The notes: generated by a model not told the origin, from the letters alone. Shown: positions 1 to 14,195, numbered from the stretch's first letter. The stretch is DNA of 64,000 nt from Monomorium pharaonis (GCF_013373865.1 NC_050468.1:2725914-2789913), one strand, 5' to 3'. Made by a program: numbers and translations.

Positions 1-3
1 GTT

Positions 4-76
4 TGTGTGTGTGTGTGTTGTGTGTGTGGTGTGGTGTGTGGTGTGTGTTGTGTGGTGTGTGTGTGTGTGTGTGTGT

Positions 77-165
<89 letters not shown>
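4..165. repeat. (TG)n microsatellite
   Basis: Nearly pure TG dinucleotide with a few TGG and TTG interruptions in the first 80 bases, then an uninterrupted run. Open frames across it are repeat artefacts. Confidence 0.97.
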
Positions 166-167
<2 letters not shown>

Positions 168-1206
168 GGAGAATAATTAAAAGTTTATATATGTATATAA
201 AAGTTTTTAAAATTAGTTTTAATTTGTAGTCAACTACTTACTGATATATTTGAGATGCTATCGTATTCTTTGCGCAACGTACACTATAAATGTGAATGGA
301 TCTTGGGTCAAATTTGTTTTAATCTATTGACGTATTATAGATCGTAGATGAGATTATACGTTTTACGATATTTAAGATATACTCGCAAAAGACTGCTATT
401 TGTAACTATCTGCGTAAGGATTTGACTTTCCAAACATTTTATATTCTTTCATTTTAATTTAATCATTTGTAAATTTTCAGTTGCGTGCGAATATTCGTTA
501 TATTTATGTGAGGTACACTTGTCAATCTCATCCTAAATTATGCGTTCCACTGTATAACAAGATATTATTTATCTTTACTTAAAAATAATAGATACCATGA
601 GGAAAGATTTCAAAGAAAGCGATATTATCCGTGACGAATGATTTTGAGATATAAGATCAAGCTGAGAGCAATCGACTACCACGTTGACATTCTTTGTTCT
701 ATATTGTATGACTAACGGCAGGCCATGTAGCTCAAATTCCTCGTTGCCAACAAGTTCCTCGAAAGGCGGTTGGCGTGCCCCGGGCCCTCTTGTCCCAGTC
801 TCGGCCCCAGTAGTTTTAACGTAATTAGTCATCCTCCAGGTTGCCGAACACACACGTACATACATCTCGCTGATCAAACGAGTAACGGCGCAAGAATAAC
901 GTATCCGTGGCTTTGATCGCCCCGAATCCAATGCTCAAAATGCTAGGTCATCGTGAGAAAAAAAGATTTCATCTAACATAAATAAATACACTAGTGAAGA
1001 AAGAGACGTGGCATCACGAATACAGTGGATCTTTTATTATAAATTTGGTATAACGTCGAGGAGTTTTTGAATACGTGTTAGGAAAAGTGCAAAAATAGCA
1101 AACTGCATCTCGACACTCCCCCTCCCACACACATCTTTTTTTAAGTACATATATGGTTGTACATAATTAAATACGGAATATACATAAAAATTTGACAATG
1201 GCTGAA
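166..1206. other. No gene recognised
   Basis: AT-rich sequence with a slightly GC-richer patch near 750-930. A minus-strand open frame at 575-931 resembles no family I know and has no supporting splice or promoter signals, so I do not call it. Confidence 0.5.
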
Positions 1207-2643
1207 CTTCTGTATCCAATCCCCCTTTGATTTTGATGAAATTTAATAGGGATGTAGTACTTACTAAATGTAGTTGAATGTTACAAAAGTGAACTTTTAT
1301 TTGAAATATTTTTCGAAATTCCCATTATTTACGGAAATAAATAAGAAAAGTCATGATTTTATTAAAAATAAAATATTTGAAAATTAACTGTTTCCGTACA
1401 TTTGCTTTTGTGGTATTCGAGGATAAAGTTCCGAAAAGGGTAAACCTCCGATCGCACTGAAATTTTAATCAAAGCTTACCCTTGATTAGAGAAGAAAATC
1501 CCTAAAAGAATTTTTGGCGACAAAGCCTCGTTTGTCCCCCAGCCCCGTTCAAAGTTTTTACAGTTTTTACTAAATATCTCCGAAAATATTGATTTTAGAG
1601 AAAAAAGTTTGAAACAAAAAATAGAGCTCATAAAAAGCTCTACAAAAAAGGTTATATACATTTTTTACGTAAACCTGTTATTTTGGCTGTTATGACCCAA
1701 AATAACTCGGCGGGGATCAAATTGACCCCATCAAACATTTTCTTTAATTTCTATTTTATTACATATGCAAATTTTTTAATTTAAAGGTTATATATATTTA
1801 TTTAACGTAAAGAAAAGTTTAATTGCAAATTTGAAAAAAAGTAATTTTTTTACAGTTTAATATAAAACAGAAAATTTTTTTAACCTAACCCACACATTTT
1901 AAAGTCGATATTTGGTTAATGCAAAAACATTGGAAACGAATGACATGAAAAGTCGCAAACCTATGTGGTACTGTACAAGTGTGGATGTCGTTTATTTTAC
2001 GTTTTATAAATACAATACATGATAAATATTACCTTTTGTATTATATGTTAAACTATAGTAATATTTAGGTTTTATTTTAAATTATAAAAATATTTCTGTT
2101 TTATGTTACACTGTAAAAAAATTACTTTTTTTTCAAATTTGCAATTAAACTTTTCTTTATGTTTTTCTTTACGTCATTAAATAAATATATATAACTTTTA
2201 AATTAAAAAATTTTTGCATATTTAGTATAATAAAACAGAAATTAAAAAAAAAATGTTCGATGGGGTCAATTTGACCCCCGCCGAGTTATTTTGGATTATA
2301 ACAGCCAAAATAACAGGTTTACGTAAAAAATGTATATAACCTTTTTTGTAGAGCTTTTTATGAGCTCTATTTTTTGTTTCAAATTTTTTTCTCTAAAATC
2401 AATATTTTCGGAGATATTTAGTAAGAACTGTAAAAACTTTGAAGGGGGCTGGGGGGCAAACGAGGCTTTGTCGCCAAAAATTTTTTCAAGGACTTTCTTC
2501 TCTAATCAAGGGCAAGTTTTGGTTAAAATTTCAGCGCGGAGGTTTACCCTTTTCGGAACTGTACCCGTATTCCATTACATTTAGTAAATATTACATGCCT
2601 ATAAAATTTTATGAAAACCGGAGGGAGGTCGGATATGGAAGTC
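1207..2643. repeat. Large foldback (inverted-repeat) element
   Basis: Two long arms are reverse complements: about 1207-1277 plus 1408-1860, and about 2107-2643. Matching blocks include the GGGGTCAA and TTGACCCC patches near 1710 and 2262, and the stretches beside GTAAACCTCCG (1440) and GGAGGTTTACC (2540). The left arm carries about 130 extra bases (1278-1407). Both arms encode the same spurious 60-residue peptide, which shows duplication rather than a gene. No transposase is present. This is probably a non-autonomous foldback DNA transposon, and I could not define its target duplication. Confidence 0.8.
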
Positions 2644-2738
2644 TTACCTTTGACAATATATAATTTTAGAATCTTATGAGAAAGTCTAATTTAGGTATAC
2701 TATCAAGAGACACGGTAGTGTCTTGCGCCAAGTGAAAA

Positions 2739-4110
<1,372 letters not shown>

Positions 4111-5099
4111 ACACTACATTGCGTGCGCTTCGCGTGCGCCATTTAGTCTTTTTATATTGAACGTTGCACTGATTCTTTTTTTGTATTTATATTCAGTTTA
4201 TATGCAAATAATTTTATTTTCGAATGTTTTTTATTTATTCTTATTCTTTATTTCTTCTCTCTAAAACTCTCTTTCTCACTCGCTGTGTCTCCTAATTACT
4301 TGCCAAAAGTAATCTCTTGCTCTATATTTTCATGTTGTTCAATATTACTCTTACACACTTTACTATATTTAATCTCCTCTCTATCTCACGCTCTCTAACT
4401 CTCTTCCCCCCCCCTCTCTCACTCTCTCTCTCTAAACACTTTCCTTTGTTTCTATCTTTTATAAATAAAAATCATCCTCTGCCAAGAACGTAAAATACGC
4501 GATCTGTTAAAAGTTTAAAAAATATATTTAAAAATTATATTTATTTATTTAAAAACTACCTGTTATTTCTCCTTATTTCTCACCTCTAAAACTCTCTCAC
4601 TTGCTGTGTCTCCTTCTAATTACTTGCCAAACGTAATCTCTCGCTCTCTCTTCTTCTGTTCAATTCTATGCGAAAAGTAATAAAGAATATTTCGGCTAGC
4701 GATCAATAACGAGGCTCAGATATAATGAATTATAACGTTAATTTTAAAAATCAAGAATTTATTTACTTTATATTCGAATTAACATTTAAAAAACGAGAAT
4801 ATTAACTTAATATTAACGGCGTTTAAATTCGTAAGTGTTAACAACTTTATTAATTAAGACTAATCCAGTATGATATATAATAATACATTTGAAAACAAAA
4901 CTTGTTTGCGATAACTCGCCTTTCAGATCTCGCTGAAAATCTAATAATTGAAAATCTGCCGTTTATTATTGAAAAAATTATCGAGCTTAATTGTCCGACA
5001 AATCTTTCCGAAGCGAGACAGCGAATTAATGCTTCGGATGAGAAATCACCCTGATTTGCGGACGCAACGATATCTATAATGAAATGTAACTCGAGAGTA

Positions 5100-5760
5100 G
5101 TTGTAGAATAGCGCAAAATATAATTTTAAGAGTTCAGCGAATCCGTCCCTTTGGCGAGAGTAAAACAGTTAGTGCCAAGGACGAGAATAACCCCGGATCC
5201 GCTGACTTTTGTAATTTACTGCGAGTTTCGTCAGTTTCCGAATATGACTGAGTTTACCGGCGTACTGGCCGCTCCGGGTTACGGAATGAGTATGATGGGC
5301 ATCGAAGGACTTCGTTAGGTTGTTAGGCGCGTCTTTTAGGAGATTTGAACTGCAGGATCGAAGGATTCAGGACGATGCTCGGTCGATTGGCAGGCGCTCC
5401 GGTCAGGAACTTTGACTTAGCTGCAAAGGGTTCAGGTTCGATCTCGCACAGGAGTGGTAAGGATGGGCTTCCAAAGGATCTTGCACAGGAATGGTAGGTT
5501 GGATGATCGGGCCTCCAAAGAATCTCGTACAGGAAAAGTAGGTTGGATGATCGTGCCTCCAAATAATCTCGTAGTGATCCGAAGCGTCTCTTGATCCAAA
5601 AAGAAGGAAGGCAGGAAAGGAAAACAACTCGTTGCTAAGCTCGAACAGCGAGTGTAATCGTAGTAGTAGTTGAAACAGGCGAGCCGCCAAGGCAGTGACG
5701 CTCCAACGCGCCGAAGTCGCCCTCCGCTACCCGCGCGATTCGATACGACGAGAAGCAGAG
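5100..5760. other. GC-richer island, origin unknown
   Basis: Composition changes abruptly from the AT-rich surroundings. It contains a 24-codon ATG frame at 5243 and several minus-strand frames, none of a known family. It could be an old retroelement leader or an exon of an unrecognised gene. I cannot decide. Confidence 0.35.
5449..5575. repeat. 44-bp tandem repeat, about 3 copies
   Basis: Three adjacent units begin with CAGGA and contain GGTAGGTTGGATGATCG and CCTCCAAA. The second and third are nearly identical and the first is degenerate. Confidence 0.75.
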
Positions 5761-7660
5761 ATGCTTCCTCTTTTCAAACATCTTCAAACCCTTAATATTC
5801 TATCTACATATCTTTTTTCATTCAAACTTCTTTCTTTCTGAAAGATATGCTTTTTTAAAAATAAATTTTTAAAAACAACGCCAATATAAGCAGCAACATC
5901 ATCATCAACAACGTACTATAAGTATAAACATTAATATTAATTATAATATCTAGATAAATTTATTTTAAACATTTATTTTTGTTAACAATGTCAACATAAA
6001 AAACATTAATATCTATTTCATTATCAGCATCTTTATCATCATTATCATTATTAACATCATTATCATCATAAACATAAACATTAATATTTATTAAAACATC
6101 TAAATCATAATCGTCATCAGCAACATCAATATAATAACATAAATTAAAACGTTTTTTTAAAATTACTAATAAAGTAATTTATTTTTGTAATTTTTTAGTA
6201 TCAACCACATCATTAAAAATATTAATATCTAATCCATTATCAACATTTTTTATACCATCAATATCAACAGCAAAATTATCAGCAGAAGTATAAACATTAA
6301 TATTAATTACAACATCTAAATTTTTAACGTCGATATCAACATCTACATCAACATTAGAAAAACAAAAAATTAATCATGAACCATAAAAGAAATACAAATA
6401 CTAAACAAAAAAAATGACAATTACATTTTAATTTACTTTTTATTTACTTTTTATTAGTTTAATTAATACATTTGTAAATTTTTATAAAATAAAATAATTA
6501 TAACTTTATACTAAAAAAAAATAAATTATATTTTAAAACTTTAAAACTTGGAATAATAAACAAATTATATTGAAAAAAGAAAATAATAATTAAATTTTCA
6601 AAATAAAAAAGAATATATTTAATGTAATATTTTAAATTAAATTTTAAATTATAAAATAAATTATAATGATAATTTCTACTTTATTATTAAACAGAATTCT
6701 TTGTATTCTTAATTTTTCTTCTTCTCCCTCTCTCTTTCTCAAACTATCTATATATTCATTTAACAAATTCCTTTCCTTTTGTAACAAACAATTAACAATT
6801 AACAATTGTGTTTAAATTTTAAATAAAATTATTAATTAACTTATAAATTATATTTTATTAAAATGTTACTTTCTATTTAATTATTACCTGTTTGTATATA
6901 TTTCTTCTATCTAACAATCTCTCTTTTACAAATTTATTCTCTTCTATTCTGTCCCTCTTTCTCTATCTCTCTTTCTCTTTCTCTCTCTATCTATCTACTT
7001 AACTCTTTCCTTTCAAACTTCTCTCATTCTGTATAATTTTAATATTTAACAATAAAATTAAATATACATATATCATTTGAGATATTATTATATTATAAAT
7101 TTAAGAAACTATTTTAAATTAAACTATTAAGTAAATTATAAATTATAATATATTATATTTTATATTACCTACTTTTCAAACAAATTACAAGTTACGCTTT
7201 CAAACTTTCTTTCTTAATCTCTCTCAAAATCTATTTGCTTTACCCTAATCTCTTTCCTTTTCTCCTCGTTTACGATTGAACTGATATTCTATCTCTGACC
7301 ATTCTGTCGCTGTTTCTTCGTCAAATATCTTGTCCCGCGTAAACTCGTACTCTATCTCTTTTTTTATCTCTTTATCTATCTAATTAGCTCTTTTTTCCAA
7401 ATTTTTTTTTCTGAAGATTTTAAAATTGAAAAAAATATTAATATATAATACGATTTATGTATTATTGTAAAGTAAAAATTTTAATTAAATTATTAATTAT
7501 ATTATATTATCATGTTGTTCAATATCACTGTCACACACAATACCTTTTTATTTAATCCATTTCTCTAACTGTCACGTTCTTATTTCTCAATCAAATTTCC
7601 TTCGTTTCCTGCACTTCTCTCTCATTAATTTATTTCTTTTTTCTGTTTCTCAAATATTTC

Positions 7661-8227
7661 CTTCACTTTCTCAAAAAGAGGGAACTGTCATTTCTGAAAA
7701 CTGTCAAATACAACAAACTGTTAAAAGTTTGACAGCAGCAAACGATAGAGTGAAACAAGTCACATAGCATGATCTTGACAACCAACAACCAATCAACATC
7801 GCAGAAAAGCAGCAACAAAATAAATAACACTCCTTTTTTAAAAGTGGAAAAGTGGAAAAGTGGACTAGAACAACACAGGCGCGCGCTACGCGCGCACTAT
7901 TTAGTTTTTTACTTTTTGAAAATAATAATAATTGCAATAATAATTATATAAATAAATAATTATATACAGTAGGAATGGTTAAAAAAAAAGAAATAGCGAA
8001 AACATAAATTAATTTATTATCTAATCTTCTTCCTTCTTTGAAAACATTATACACATAAAGATAAAAAAAATTCAAAATACACAACATATATAAATCTATT
8101 CTTTAAAGTAGTATGTTTTTGACACTGAAATGTTACGAATTGTCTGCTTTTTTCTGATGCTGTTTGGTTTTTTGCGCTTCGTGTGTGAATTAATAGAAAT
8201 AAGATTGCGTTAACGTAATTGCGTAAT
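7661..8227. other. AT-rich repeat tail, no gene
   Basis: Includes several CTGTCAAA motifs (7686-7735) and the palindromic tag GCGCGCGCTACGCGCGCACT near 7878, both shared with 43.0-43.2 kb. The remainder is AT-rich without coding features. Confidence 0.5.
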
Positions 8228-8780
8228 ATTATACGTGTTATTGTATTTTATATTATTATATCATAATTTTGCTTGGCAACTAAACACTGCAACTAGTATG
8301 TAAGTTCAATATGACAACAATCGCCGTGCGCCGCGGCGCGGCACAACGGCGCGGTGTGAATTATTATTTTTAACCACGTTTCACCACTTCGATTGATTTG
8401 AAAAAAATATGTGTTAAAGAAGAAAATCTAGAGATGTTTTTGTGAAAATATAAAAGTGGTATCTCAGAACTATCACCTCCAAAAAAATTTATAAAGAATT
8501 CAAAAATTTTTTATCGGATTTTTCTTATCACAAAAATTACTTAAAATTTTCTTAAACTTGTCTAAACGATGTTTACAACATATATTTTTTTCATTAAAAT
8601 CGGTCCAACCATTTTCGAAAAAAACCACTTTCTTTATTTTTCTTTCCTCCTCCATAACTCCCCCAAAAATGCAATTTTGTAGCTAATTTTTGGGGAAGTT
8701 TTACATCTCAAGGATGCCAACTAATGATATCAATTTGATTAGTACTTGGGCAGATTTCACCTGCTTATTCCGCTATGCCC
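8228..8780 (-). repeat. Single arm of the 61-62.6 kb palindromic element
   Basis: This block matches one arm of the large palindrome at 61037-62611, including a GCCGTGCGCCGCGGCGCGGC patch, AAAATCTAGAGAT and the terminal GGGCATAGCGGAATAAGCAG (read on minus). Only one arm is present. On its right it abuts a BEL/Pao gag remnant directly. Confidence 0.85.
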
Positions 8781-9640
8781 CTGGCTATGCAGCTTTACGA
8801 GTTACAGCATCTACCTTGTGAATTAAAAGATGAACGAGGAAGAGATTCCACAGATCCTCCGGAGATCTATCCAATTTTCTTAAAGATGAGACTGAAATGC
8901 TAATTTTATCGAATAAACTTTGCAAATCGGAAGCCGATTCGCGACTGAGTGCCGACAGGCCGAGCAACGTTGACATATGATTATTAATTAATTGTCGTTA
9001 CTTTCGAAACGTGTTTTTAATGCGTTCCACGCTACATTAAAGTTATCCGCGGTAATCGGAATGTTCGCGATTGTTTGAAGCGCACGATCCTTCACCGAGG
9101 ACGAAAAATGTGCATTCACGCGAAATCCGTCAGATTCGAATTATTAATAATGAACGCGGTGAATCGGTCACGAAATGTCTCCCACTCCGAATACGTTCCG
9201 TCGAACGGAGGCAGGCGAATTGGCGGAAGATGAGAGAGCGATGGCGCGAACGAGAATGAATTCGCATGTCCGCTTTCAATAGATTGGTTCGGACTTACAG
9301 GAGGCTCGATTTCGGCAAGACAGTCCCTCAGTAATCCATCGTAGAATTATAGATCTCTTCGGTTTTGTTGAACTGCGCCTTGATGAAGTAGTCCGACGTC
9401 GTCTTCACAGCTGCCGGAGTAGTGGCCGTCAACGCAACGTGGTTCCCTTGATTAGGAGTCCAAAGGTCCTTGAGATTCGAGATCCTAGAGCGGATCTTCG
9501 CCGGCGTCAGATTGGATCGTCCGATCTTCTTGAAATTTTCAAGCGAGCATTCAATAGAGCGTTGCAACATGAATTGAGTGTAAAGTAATTCCGTCATGAT
9601 GCGACAAAAGTTTAATGATAGTTTAATCCTCTCCACGCAC
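8781..9640 (-). pseudogene. BEL/Pao retrotransposon gag, N-terminal remnant
   Basis: Read on minus, 9636-9328 and then 8976-8785 give two blocks with BEL/Pao gag character. The first has TPAKIRSRISNLKDLW and a YFIKAQFNKTEEIY region, typical of the DUF1759-type N-terminus. The second has LSALSRESASDLQSLFDKIS, LDRSPEDLWNLFLVHLL and VDAVTRKA. The frame between them is lost, so this is a decayed copy. Gag would package the element RNA in virus-like particles. The 3' part of gag and all of pol are missing because the sequence runs straight into the palindrome arm at 8780. Confidence 0.8.
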
Positions 9641-10200
9641 TCACTATCAGGCTCGAAGGACCAGCTTCTTTATGTATAAGCGCGCAAGCGGCGATTCAAA
9701 TTCAATCCCGCTCGCTCTCAAGATCGCCGGAACGGCTCAGCGCTGAGCCAGGAACACGTGTCTCGTAAGTTCGACAAATATGAGAATATATGGATAGGTG
9801 ATGAGCTAATTGCAACTGATCCACATAGAAAAAACTTTATTTTCCTTCGTTACACTCCATTAATGGTCTATAAATTTTTTCCCGCGGCAGGATACAGCGG
9901 GTCTACGTTTGTGATAGATATTTGAGATTTGAACAGATGCTCGAGAATGGAAATACTCGCAATTTCAATGAAATAAGCGGTCTGTACACCACAAATAGTT
10001 AGGGCCGACTGTCTGCCAAAACGCGGCATTCTGAGCGCGAACGATCTCAGCATGTCGTCGCTCATTGTAGGACATCCCGATTTCACGTGCTCTATCGATG
10101 GTTAGACGAGAGCAGATCATGCTGCTGCCCCGAGCAAGCGAGTCGTCGGAGCTGTCGCGCGAGCGTGGCCGAACTTAAAATTGATCTCTCCAGCTCGGGC
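9641..10200 (-). other. Probable BEL/Pao leader/LTR remnant
   Basis: GC-richer DNA directly upstream of the gag start on the minus strand, which is where the leader and 5' LTR should lie. LTR ends and a target duplication could not be defined. An open frame at 9868-10086 (minus) matches no family I recognise and may be LTR sequence. Confidence 0.35.
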
Positions 10201-10204
10201 TCAA

Positions 10205-10690
10205 ACAATAACTATTTTTATATTTATTATTTCAAAATAAAAAAAGAATTTTTATAATTTTTTATTGATTGTTTAAATAATTTCAATTAGTAATTTTTAG
10301 TTAATGTAAAAAGCTAAACATTTTAGTTAATTTATATAGACGTAAAAATTATTAAGAACGAAAGAATCAAAATAAATATTAACATTGTGTTAAATAAAAG
10401 TTGGTCATAGTCCATTACAAATAACGTTTCAACAATTTAATTTTCTTACAATAATTTGTATATTGCTTAAAACACGTTATTTGTAATGGGCTATACTCAA
10501 CTTTTATTTAATATTATAATATATTTTAAATTATTTTCTCGTTTTAAACAATTTTATACAACTATAATTAACAAAAATGTTTAATTTTGTATATTTAACT
10601 AGTAACATTATTAGTTGAAAATATTTAAACAATCAATAAAAAATGTATAAACAATATTTTTTTCTTATTTTAAAATAATTAAAAATATAC
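10205..10690. repeat. Foldback MITE
   Basis: Arms of about 230 bases are inverted copies: ATAAAAGTTGGTCATAG with CCATTACAAATAACG at 10395-10428 pairs with CGTTATTTGTAATGG and AACTTTTAT at 10474-10510. The outer parts share ATTGATTGTTTAAATA and its complement. No coding sequence. Confidence 0.75.
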
Positions 10691-10799
10691 GCTGTATAAA
10701 TTTTATAAAATTTAAATTTTATTGATATACAATACGATACAGACGATATACAATACAAATTATATTAGCGTAGTTATCTTCACGATAATATATATCCGA

Positions 10800-10975
10800 T
10801 ATTTCAGGACGTCCGAAATATGTCTTTCGGATGTCCTATTATAGTTGCGATTTAACGGCACGTCCGGATAACGTACTTCGAACGTCCCGCGGACATCCGA
10901 AATACGAGGACATAAACAGGACTTTTCAGGACACATATAAGACATCCGAAGGACGTCCGTGTGTTGTGTGGGTAG
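10800..10975. repeat. GGACGTCCG-rich dispersed repeat
   Basis: At least six copies of GGACRTCCGAA-like motifs in both orientations within 170 bases. Open frames on both strands here follow the repeat and are not called genes. Confidence 0.6.
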
Positions 10976-11280
10976 CCATCGTGTACCGAGTGCATTTCGA
11001 GTTTTGTGTGGCGCGGATTTCCGCGCCTGGCGCCCAATTGAGAATTAGAGAAAAATTAGAGCACGACGAAGTTTCTGACGCGATCGGAATTCACGTACGT
11101 CGCACTGTATAGTCAAACATTATTTTAATAAATAAGTAAAACTACAATTTGTTGTACTGATTTTTACATATGCGAAATAATATGTGAAATAACTAAAAAA
11201 ATATCTGTTTTTAATCTGTTCTGTCTGATATAACTAAATTATATAACTATAAAATATTAATAGTATTAATTATATAGAAC

Positions 11281-12407
11281 CCAGGTAGCAAGCTCACGTC
11301 ATTTTGACGTCCCAAAATGGTCATTTACTGACTATTCTTAACGTCACGAAATGACGCCCTTATGACGTTAAAATGATGGTCGATTGTCACAAATTCCTGA
11401 CGTCATGAAATGTACCGTATTTTGACGTCATAGAATGACGTGAACAATATGTTGTCAAAAAGATCTCTAAAAGATATCCTGTTTCTGAAAATGATAACAT
11501 AAAGAGACTTCTAAAAGATAACATATAATGTCAGAATGTTAACCAATGCGTCGTTTTTTGAGAACAGAAAGATATCATGAAACTAATATCTAAAAGATTT
11601 CTTAAATCGGATATCTTTAAAATGCAACTAGAGATTAAAAAATAAAATAAAAATTTCATTTTTTTTATTATTCTTATCAACAGTACGTACTAAATTTGGG
11701 ACAAATTTTTATTAATTAATTAAATTTAAATTATATTATTTTATTTTATTCTTACTTGCCGCTGGTAGGTTTTGAACTCGGGACCTTAGGATTACAAACC
11801 TTGTACTCTATCTGCTACGCCAGTTTGAATCATCGATATGGGTACTTGTTATTGTCTACATATACCTATATGTTATAAACTGTTGCAATTATATTATTTT
11901 TTATAAAAGCAATTAAATTTTGCAAAACATTAAAAATAAATAGCATTAACTTATTAATTTCATTGTTAAATTTAACTTTTTCCATAACCTTTATAATTTG
12001 ATGGAAATTGCGATCTATTTAGCATTAAGACTTTGAAGCGTTCAAATGGTTAATTTGACCATTTTGAAATTATTTCCAAGATATCTAAATGTTTTCTTAA
12101 AAAAGTTCTCTTAAAGTTAAATATAATATGCTTATATAATATGCTTATGCCTTACGCCTTAAATCTCATTGTATAGACACCGCTTTAGACGGTGTCTAAA
12201 ATACGTCTTAATGACGTCTTTATGTCCCGATTTTGGATGCGTGCTGTCTGGGAAAATAATCGTCAGATCATGACTGAAATATGACTACGAAATGACGTCA
12301 CATCATGACGTCAATTTTAGGTCATGTAAAAAAAATGGTTATTTTGACGACATATGACCAGATATGACCATTTTGGGACGTCAAAATGACGTAGGTTTGC
12401 TACCTGG
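11281..12407. mobile_element. TGACGTCA-rich non-autonomous DNA element, copy A
   Basis: The left end CCAGGTAGCAAGCTCACGTC is mirrored at the right end (12375-12407, ending GCTACCTGG). The terminal 150 bases are full of TGACGTCA and GACGTCAAAATGACG motifs. The interior has GATATC-rich DNA and a tRNA-like block on minus. No transposase is present. Flanking bases do not give a clear target duplication. Confidence 0.7.
11757..11828 (-). repeat. tRNA-Thr-like module in copy A
   Basis: On minus the sequence has a GCGTAGCAGATAGAGTAC A-box-like region, a loop TTTGTAA placing TGT where a threonine anticodon would be, and GAGTTCAAAACC resembling a B box. The acceptor stem does not pair properly, so this is a tRNA-derived (SINE-like) module rather than a functional tRNA gene. 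Confidence 0.6.
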
Positions 12408-12419
12408 AAACAAAATATT

Positions 12420-13305
12420 AAAAAAATGTTTTTTTGAGGTTATGAAAAAATGATTTAGATATCTTGGAAATGATGTCAAAATGGTAACATTTATCAGAAA
12501 CGTCTACTAAGAGCGGTCTTTGAGATATCTCATTGAAGAATTTCATTTAAGTTTCTTGAAAATGTTATCCTTTATTATTAAGGTTATGGAAAAAGATAAA
12601 TTTAACAATGAAATTAATAAAAAAAAATAAATTAATGCTATTTATTTTTAATGTGGTTTGCAAAATTTAATTGCTTTTATAAAAAATAATATAATTGCGT
12701 CAGTTTATAACATATAAGTATATGTAGACAATAACAAGTACCCACATCGATGAGTCAAATTGGCGTAGCAGCTAGAGTACAAGGTTCGTAATCCTAAGGT
12801 CCCGGGTTCAAACCTACCAGCGGCAAGTAAGAATAAAATAAAATAATATAATTTAAATTTAATTAATTAATAAAAATTTGTCCTAAATTTAGTATGTGCT
12901 GTTGATAAAAATAATTAAAAAGAAAAGAAATTTTTATTTTATTTCATTTTTCTTTAGTTGCAGTTTAAAGATATCCGATTTAAGAAATCTTTTAGATATC
13001 AGTTTCATGATATCTTTCTGTTCTCAAAAAAACGACGCATTGGTTAACATTCTGACATTATATGTTATCTTTTAAAAGTCTCTTTATGTTATTATTTTCA
13101 GAAACAGGATATCTTTTAGAGATCTTTTTGACAACATATTGTTTACGTCATTCCATGACGTCAAAATACGGTACATTTCATGACGTCAGGAATTTGTGAC
13201 ATTCGACCGTCATTTTAACGTCATAAGAGCGTCATTTCGTGACGTCAAGAATAGTCAGTAAATGACCATTTTGGGACGTCAAAATGACGTGAGCTTGCTA
13301 CTTGG
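12420..13305. mobile_element. TGACGTCA-rich element, copy B (inverted to A)
   Basis: The sequence is the reverse complement of the left part of copy A: the tRNA-like block is now on plus at 12759-12826 and the end reads GTGAGCTTGCTACTTGG. The left end is truncated. Together A and B make a palindrome of about 2 kb. Confidence 0.7.
12759..12826 (+). repeat. tRNA-Thr-like module in copy B
   Basis: Same module as in copy A, with loop TTCGTAA (CGT in the anticodon position) and GGGTTCAAACC B-box-like sequence. Confidence 0.6.
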
Positions 13306-13315
13306 GTTCTGGCGG

Positions 13316-13590
13316 ACCAGACTAGTCTATTTGTATGTATTTTGACCCGCTGAATCCAAATTCAGGGTCAGAATTGCTGAAATGGCTCATTTTTTTCCTA
13401 ACCTCAAAAAACATTTTGTAATAGCAGTTTGGATCACAAATATATAATCCGGAATGTGCAGGCTTGCGTAAACCATATTATCCGAGGAAAATTCAATACG
13501 TATGACAAGTTTGAGCTTCTGTAAATAGCGTAAAAAATTCACTCCCTTTTTCCATTATATCTCTTTTATTCTCGAAGATTCTGTGCAATG
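13316..13590 (-). repeat. Fragment: 3' end of conserved transposon gene plus about 120-bp repeat
   Basis: This is an inverted copy of 32840-33125. Read on minus it starts with the last codons of the gene remnant at 31.8-32.9 kb, continues through its 3' flank and ends in the repeat unit with AATTCTGACC and GGTCCGCC-like motifs. It lies between copies B and C of the TGACGTCA-rich element. Confidence 0.7.
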
Positions 13591-14194
13591 GCTTTCTCTT
13601 AAGTATATGTAAACAATAACAAGTACCCATATCGATGATTCAAATTGGCGTAGCAGATAGAGTACAAGGTTCGTCATCCTAAGGTCCCGGGTTCAAAACC
13701 TACCAGCGGAAAGTAAGAATAAAATAAAATAATATAATTTAAATTTAATTAATTAATAAAAATTTGCCCCAATTTAGTATGTACTGTTGATAAAAATAAT
13801 TTTAAAAAAATGAAATTTTAATTTTATTTTATTATCTTTAGTTGCAGTTTATTAAAGATATCCGATTTAAGAAATTTTTTAGATATTAGTTTTATGATAT
13901 CTTTCTGTTCTCAAAAAACGACGCATTGATTAACATTCTGACATTATATGTTATATATCTTTTAGAAGTCTCTTTATGTTATCATTTTCAGAAACAGGAT
14001 ATCTTTTAGAGATCTTTTTGACAACATATTGTTCACGTCATTCCATGACGTCAAAATACGGTACATTTCATGACGTCAGGAATTTGTGACATTCGACCGT
14101 CATTTTAACGTCATAAGGGCGTCATTTCGTGACGTCAAAAATAGTCAGTAAATGACCATTTTGGGACGTCAAAATGACGTGAGCTTGCTACCTG
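13590..14194. mobile_element. TGACGTCA-rich element, copy C (partial)
   Basis: Third copy, same orientation as B, beginning just before the tRNA-like block (13645-13713, plus) and ending GTGAGCTTGCTACCTGG. Its interior is nearly identical to B from the tRNA-like module onward. Confidence 0.7.
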
Positions 14195-14195
14195 G

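Larger units (their letters stand above)
4112..7660. repeat. Polypyrimidine/AT-rich repeat region
   Basis: Most of this stretch is CT-rich or AT-rich low-complexity DNA. A block with CTCTAAAACTCTC, CTGTGTCTCC and ACTTGCCAAA is present twice (about 4259-4325 and 4587-4650). Imperfect ATC/AAC triplets fill 5890-6360. A GC-palindromic tag, GCGCTTCGCGTGCGCCATTT, sits near 4127. I see no coding gene. It is probably made of several copies of one non-coding repeat family that also occurs at 42.9-43.36 kb. Confidence 0.6.

Noticed and set aside
575..931. Minus-strand 118-codon frame
   Set aside because: No recognisable domain, no splice or promoter support.
9868..10086. Minus-strand 72-codon frame considered as an odorant-receptor C-terminus
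   Set aside because: The resemblance was only a few residues (PLYPAAGK-like) and it lies where the BEL/Pao LTR or leader should be.
11757..13713. Functional tRNA genes
   Set aside because: A- and B-box-like motifs are present but acceptor stems do not pair and the modules sit at the same place in repeat copies.
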